This document shows, piece after piece, positions 1 to 5,288 of a DNA stretch of 5,288 nucleotides (position 1 is the stretch's first letter; each line of letters starts with the position of its first letter). A program made the position numbers and the translations under genes. Under the pieces are notes generated by a model. It was not told the origin of the DNA. It was given only the letters and a program-made list of their open reading frames with translations, and made no database searches. The stretch is from Kiritimatiellia bacterium. GTDB lineage: Bacteria; Verrucomicrobiota; Kiritimatiellia; RFP12; UBA3636. Location: the NCBI GenBank assembly GCA_017450425.1, contig JAFSUV010000097.1, positions 1 to 5,288 of the forward strand, in the 5' to 3' direction.

Positions 1-2
1 CG

Positions 3-539
3 CCGCTCGTCGTGAGCGAGTTCAACTGGCCGATAGCCGGCACGGGCGAATGGTCGCCGGTCGGCTCGCCGTACGTGTCTCCGGGCGTCCGCTCCGGCGA
101 CCCCTCGGTGCCGGAAGACGACGCCGCGGCCTTCGCCGTGCGCTGGTTCCTCCTGGGCGTGTGCTCGGGACACGCCGAGTCGATGTGCTTCTGGTCGCTC
201 GCCGCGCACGGGTTCGGCCTCGTCGATCCCGGAACCGCCCCCGGCGCCGCCTGGCGCCCCCGCCCCGCCTTCGAGGCGCTGAAGTTTCTGTTCGCGTTTC
301 TGCGCGGCTGCGACTACATCTCCGCCCCCGTGCGCGGCGGCGCCGGTGGCGCGTGGGCGCTCGTGTTCCGCGCGCAGGACGGCACCCGGAAGGCGATTGC
401 ATGGAAAGCCGGCTCCGGAACGGCCCCGGCGCCGGACGCCGAAACCCTGGGATTTACCCCGTCCTGCGCGTTCTCGGCGGCCTCAAAGCCCTTCCCGGCC
501 GACGCCCCCATCGACGGCCATCCGCGCTTCTACGCCTGA
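3..539 (+). CDS. Glycoside hydrolase, clan GH-A-like, C-terminal part (5' end outside window)
   Basis: The reading frame is open to the left edge, so the true start lies outside; 178 codons are seen before the TGA at 537-539. The GTG at 12 is only an internal valine. The first residues read PLVVSEFNWP, which fits the end of strand beta-7 of a (beta/alpha)8 glycosidase, where the Glu (codon 18-20) would be the catalytic nucleophile. Further on, CFWSLAAHGFGLVD fits strand beta-8 with its aromatic substrate-platform residue, followed by a W-R-P-x-P-A-F-E-A-L-K-F helix typical of the barrel end. About 80 C-terminal residues then form a small domain, probably beta-rich. GH39-like or related clan-A families are the best guess; the substrate cannot be told from this fragment. 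The acid/base Glu on beta-4 would lie upstream. No clear terminator follows. The family assignment is from motif memory, so the exact family is uncertain. Confidence 0.6.
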   Translation, partial: PLVVSEFNWPIAGTGEWSPVGSPYVSPGVRSGDPSVPEDDAAAFAVRWFLLGVCSGHAESMCFWSLAAHGFGLVDPGTAPGAAWRPRPAFEALKFLFAFLRGCDYISAPVRGGAGGAWALVFRAQDGTRKAIAWKAGSGTAPAPDAETLGFTPSCAFSAASKPFPADAPIDGHPRFYA

Positions 540-596
540 CAAGCCCCCCAGAAATGCGGTCGCGCCCCGGACCAAAAACGCAGGCCGAATTTTCTA

Positions 597-624
597 TTGC
601 TTTCCACAAATTTTTTGGTACAAT
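597..624 (+). promoter_or_regulatory. Putative sigma-70-type promoter of the prepilin-like gene
   Basis: In an AT-rich island between two GC-rich genes, TTGCTT (597-602; 3 of 6 to TTGACA) is followed after 16 bp by TACAAT (619-624; 5 of 6 to TATAAT). A start point 6-7 bases after the -10 box would fall near 631, only about two bases before the ATG at 633. The transcript would then be leaderless or nearly so, which agrees with the absence of any purine-rich ribosome binding site before this ATG. Box matches are by eye; the -35 box is weak. Confidence 0.45.
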
Positions 625-632
625 TATTAGCC

Positions 633-1673
633 ATGTTTTCAAAAACACCTACACTTTTTTCCTCCGGTCGCGGCCTTTGCCGTCGCCTCCGCCGCTCCGC
701 AGCGGCTTCGTGCGGCGGCTTTACCATCATAGAGATAATGGTCGTGATCGCGATTATCGGGATTCTCGCCGCGATCGTGACGCCGCGCGTCAGCCGGGCG
801 ATGGACAGCGCGAAGGCGCAGAAGTGCCGCAACAACCTGAAGCAGCTCCACGCCGCAGTCCTGAGCTACATCGCCGACCACAACGGCAACACGCCCGCCG
901 CGCAGTCGCACGAGCTCTACAACTCCACAGCCGGCACCTATTCGCAAAGCAGCAGCCGCGGCTGGGTCGCATGGGTTCCTTCGGGGCGCTCCGAAGCGGG
1001 GCTTGAAATGCCGTGGGAAAAGGACAACACGAAGTCGCACGCCGGAAGTTTCCGCGACGACCTCGGCATCGGCTCCGACGCCAAGTTCGCGGTCGAAAAC
1101 GGCGAGCTTTTCGATTATGTCGGCGACCTGCAGTTTTACGTCTGCCCGCTCATCCGCGCAAAAGTCGCCCCGGCGATCGAGTTCGAGGAGAGCAGCGACG
1201 GCGCAAAGGATCAAAACGGCTCGAACATCTACCGCACGTATGCGATGAACGCGTTCTTCCGCTGCTCGCAACGCACGGCCTGGGAGCGGCTCTCCTCGAA
1301 AATCGGCACTTCGTACACTTACGGCGGCCACATCCCGGAGCCGTCGAAATTGCTGCTTTTCACCGAAGTCGAGCCTGCAAGCGGCACTTCCGAAACCCGC
1401 GGATCGCGCCTCGCCGAAGCCCGCGACGGCAAGTGGATCCACGACGGCTGCATCAATCCGAAGAAATGGAACAGCACAGGCGATGACGTCGAGCAAATCT
1501 ACGCCGTGCACCCGAATGCCGACAGATCGAAAGGCAGCATCGCCCTCGCCGTGTTTTTCGACGGGCACATAGAGTCCGTGTATCCGTTTCAGGATGGCAA
1601 GGGCAACACCGCGTGGTTCCTGAACCGCGGCTGGACACCCGGGACCGAGGCTCCGGTAGATACCACCGACTAA
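633..1673 (+). CDS. Prepilin-type N-terminal cleavage/methylation domain protein (pseudopilin-like)
   Basis: A 346-residue protein of the type II secretion/type IV pilin-like class. A 29-residue Arg-rich leader ends in Cys-Gly-Gly, followed by FTIIEIMVVIAIIGILAA: the prepilin peptidase site lies between Gly29 and Phe30, the conserved Glu is at position +5, and the hydrophobic helix would hold the protein in the inner membrane before assembly. A pilin-like alpha-1 helix continues through NNLKQLHAAVLSYIADHNG. The large C-terminal domain (about 90-346) ends with AVFFDGHIESVYP, matching the DG part of the 'H-X9-DG' prepilin-associated motif common in Verrucomicrobia, Lentisphaerae and Planctomycetes; the His position is Lys300 here, nine residues before Asp310-Gly311. 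ATG 633 is preferred over TTG 597, because the TTG overlaps the likely promoter and would give a 41-residue leader. The gene stands alone, so its role (pseudopilin, or a secreted protein using the same processing) is open. Confidence 0.85.
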   Translation: MFSKTPTLFSSGRGLCRRLRRSAAASCGGFTIIEIMVVIAIIGILAAIVTPRVSRAMDSAKAQKCRNNLKQLHAAVLSYIADHNGNTPAAQSHELYNSTAGTYSQSSSRGWVAWVPSGRSEAGLEMPWEKDNTKSHAGSFRDDLGIGSDAKFAVENGELFDYVGDLQFYVCPLIRAKVAPAIEFEESSDGAKDQNGSNIYRTYAMNAFFRCSQRTAWERLSSKIGTSYTYGGHIPEPSKLLLFTEVEPASGTSETRGSRLAEARDGKWIHDGCINPKKWNSTGDDVEQIYAVHPNADRSKGSIALAVFFDGHIESVYPFQDGKGNTAWFLNRGWTPGTEAPVDTTD

Positions 1674-1678
1674 AATCC

Positions 1679-1701
1679 GGGGCGCGCGCCGCGCAGGCCC
1701 C
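1679..1701 (+). terminator. GC-rich hairpin after the prepilin-like gene; possible weak terminator
   Basis: Six bases after the TAA at 1671-1673, GGGGC (1679-1683) can pair with GCCCC (1697-1701), and GCGC (1684-1687) with GCGC (1691-1694) around a three-base loop, leaving a two-base bulge. No T-run follows, so it does not meet the usual intrinsic terminator pattern. It could slow polymerase, protect the 3' end, or be chance in GC-rich DNA. Confidence 0.25.
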
Positions 1702-1708
1702 CGCACCT

Positions 1709-1761
1709 ACGACAAACTTCCCTATTCTCGAAATATTCTCGTTTTTTCGCGAAGACACAAT
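1709..1761 (+). promoter_or_regulatory. Putative promoter region of the sigma factor gene, with an 11-bp-spaced octamer repeat
   Basis: This is the AT-richer half of the 102-bp gap. ACGACA (1709-1714, 4 of 6 to TTGACA) and AATATT (1732-1737, 4 of 6 to TATAAT) are 17 bp apart and would give a leader of about 30 nt. A second -10-like CACAAT (1756-1761) lies 14 bp before the ATG but has no good -35 partner. The octamer TATTCTCG occurs at 1723-1730 and again at 1734-1741, one helical turn apart. No Shine-Dalgarno sequence precedes the ATG at 1776. Which box is used cannot be decided by eye. Confidence 0.25.
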
Positions 1762-1775
1762 CTTCTCTGCAAGCC

Positions 1776-4721
<2,946 letters not shown>

Positions 4722-4748
4722 CAAACAATCAAATCCAAACGCTTCAAA

Positions 4749-5162
4749 ATGAATCCCAAACTCATTGCAACAGGTTTTCTCGCCGTGGTGGCCCTCGGGG
4801 TGGCGGCGTATGTCGCCCTCGGCGGCAAACGCACGTCCGGCCGCGGCGGCCGCGCCTCGGACCGCGACCGCAAGCGCCCGTCGGGCTTCCTCAACCCCAA
4901 CGGCACCGGAGAGGTGGAACTGTACGTCGGAAACCTGAGTTTCGACATGACCGACTCCGACCTGCGCTCCGAATTCGCGAAATTCGGCGTCGTTTCCGAC
5001 GCGCACGTCGTCACGAACCGCGACAACGGCCGCTCGAAGGGCTTCGGCTTCGTCAAGATGCCGCACCGCCAGGAGGCCGCCATCGCCGTGAAGAGGCTCG
5101 ACAACACGGAAGTCATGGGTCGCCGCCTCCGCGTAAACGAGGCGCGCGGCAACAACCGCTAG
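4749..5162 (+). CDS. Membrane-anchored single-RRM RNA-binding protein
   Basis: A 137-residue protein. Residues 5-26 form one hydrophobic segment (LIATGFLAVVALGVAAYVAL). Residues 27-45 are a basic Gly/Arg/Lys linker. An RNA recognition motif runs from about 57 to 133, with RNP2 LYVGNL at 58-63 and RNP1 KGFGFVKM at 97-104; the RNA-stacking aromatics Y59, F99 and F101 are all present. The domain resembles the small Gly-rich RRM proteins of cyanobacteria and other bacteria, which bind single-stranded RNA. The N-terminal segment is the unusual part: the strong positive charge directly after it favours an N-out/C-in anchor, so the RRM would face the cytoplasm at the inner membrane. No signal peptidase site is obvious. 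It lies 27 bp after the sigma factor and 7 bp before the next gene, so co-transcription is likely. No Shine-Dalgarno sequence precedes the ATG; the upstream gap is A-rich. Its RNA targets are unknown. Confidence 0.85.
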   Translation: MNPKLIATGFLAVVALGVAAYVALGGKRTSGRGGRASDRDRKRPSGFLNPNGTGEVELYVGNLSFDMTDSDLRSEFAKFGVVSDAHVVTNRDNGRSKGFGFVKMPHRQEAAIAVKRLDNTEVMGRRLRVNEARGNNR

Positions 5163-5169
5163 GCAGGAA

Positions 5170-5288
5170 ATGAGCGATTTTTCCTTCAAGAAACCCTGGG
5201 AGCGCAGGAGCGACGGCGAGAGCCGCCCCATGCGGCGCAAGCCGTGGGAAGACGGCGAGCGCAAGCCCCGCTTCGGCGACCGCAAGCC
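5170..5288 (+). CDS. Charged protein of unknown function, N-terminal fragment (runs off right edge)
   Basis: An open frame of 39 codons plus two bases begins at ATG 5170, seven bases after the TAG of the RRM gene, and reaches the window end without a stop. The fragment is rich in Arg, Lys, Glu and Asp with scattered aromatics and holds the tetrapeptide KPWE twice, at residues 8-11 and 24-27 (KKPWERRSDGE, then RKPWEDGERKP). An AGGA at 5165-5168 resembles a ribosome binding site but sits only one base from the ATG. Codon choice is GC-rich like the neighbours. Such basic, disordered N-terminal tails precede domains in some bacterial RNA-modifying enzymes (for example SpoU-type rRNA methyltransferases or pseudouridine synthases), but no catalytic domain is visible here, so no function is assigned. 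Confidence 0.6.
   Translation, partial: MSDFSFKKPWERRSDGESRPMRRKPWEDGERKPRFGDRK

Noticed and set aside
558..573. Hairpin GGTC/GACC after the hydrolase stop as a terminator
   Set aside because: Only four base pairs and no T-run; not better than chance.
597..632. TTG 597 as start of the prepilin-like gene
   Set aside because: It coincides with the likely -35 box, lies upstream of the predicted transcription start and lengthens the leader to 41 residues; ATG 633 is simpler.
50..1006. Forward open frame of 318 codons spanning the end of the hydrolase, the gap and the start of the prepilin gene
   Set aside because: It is extremely Arg-rich, crosses a gene boundary and an AT-rich promoter region, and is out of frame with both recognised proteins.
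639..1706. Reverse-strand open frame of 355 codons opposite the prepilin-like gene
   Set aside because: Same cause: antisense shadow of a gene with a clear prepilin signature; the product has compositional bias and no domain.

Overview
The window looks like GC-rich chromosome of a bacterium from the PVC group, most likely Verrucomicrobiota or a close relative such as Lentisphaerota/Kiritimatiellota. The clues are a large Verrucomicrobia-type prepilin-like protein, a primary sigma factor with a Lys/Ala/Pro-rich tail, a small single-RRM protein, and starts without a clear Shine-Dalgarno sequence. This placement is inference from gene style; no taxonomic marker was compared.

Layout: everything supported lies on the + strand. 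(1) The 3' end of a clan GH-A-like glycoside hydrolase, open at the left edge and ending at 539. (2) A 93-bp AT-richer gap with a promoter-like element placed so close to the next start that the mRNA may be leaderless. (3) A prepilin-type secreted/pseudopilin-like protein, 633-1673. (4) A 102-bp gap with a GC-rich hairpin and weak promoter-like boxes. (5) A 981-residue RpoD/SigA-type primary sigma factor, 1776-4721. (6) After 27 bp, a 137-residue protein with an N-terminal membrane segment and an RRM RNA-binding domain, 4749-5162. (7) After 7 bp, the start of a highly charged protein that runs off the right edge.

The most interesting object is the sigma factor. Its conserved core (regions 1.1, 1.2, 2, 3, 4) is complete, but it carries about 240 extra N-terminal residues (a histone-H1-like basic tail, then an acidic stretch) and about 130 extra C-terminal residues. 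The C-terminal extension ends in a second region-4-like domain that aligns without gaps to the canonical region 4 (18 of 49 identical) but has lost two arginines of the recognition helix. It looks like an internal duplication that no longer reads the -35 element in the usual way. The downstream membrane-tethered RRM protein and the charged protein are closely spaced and probably co-transcribed with it, which suggests a transcription/RNA-handling operon. The glycosidase and prepilin genes appear to be separate units.
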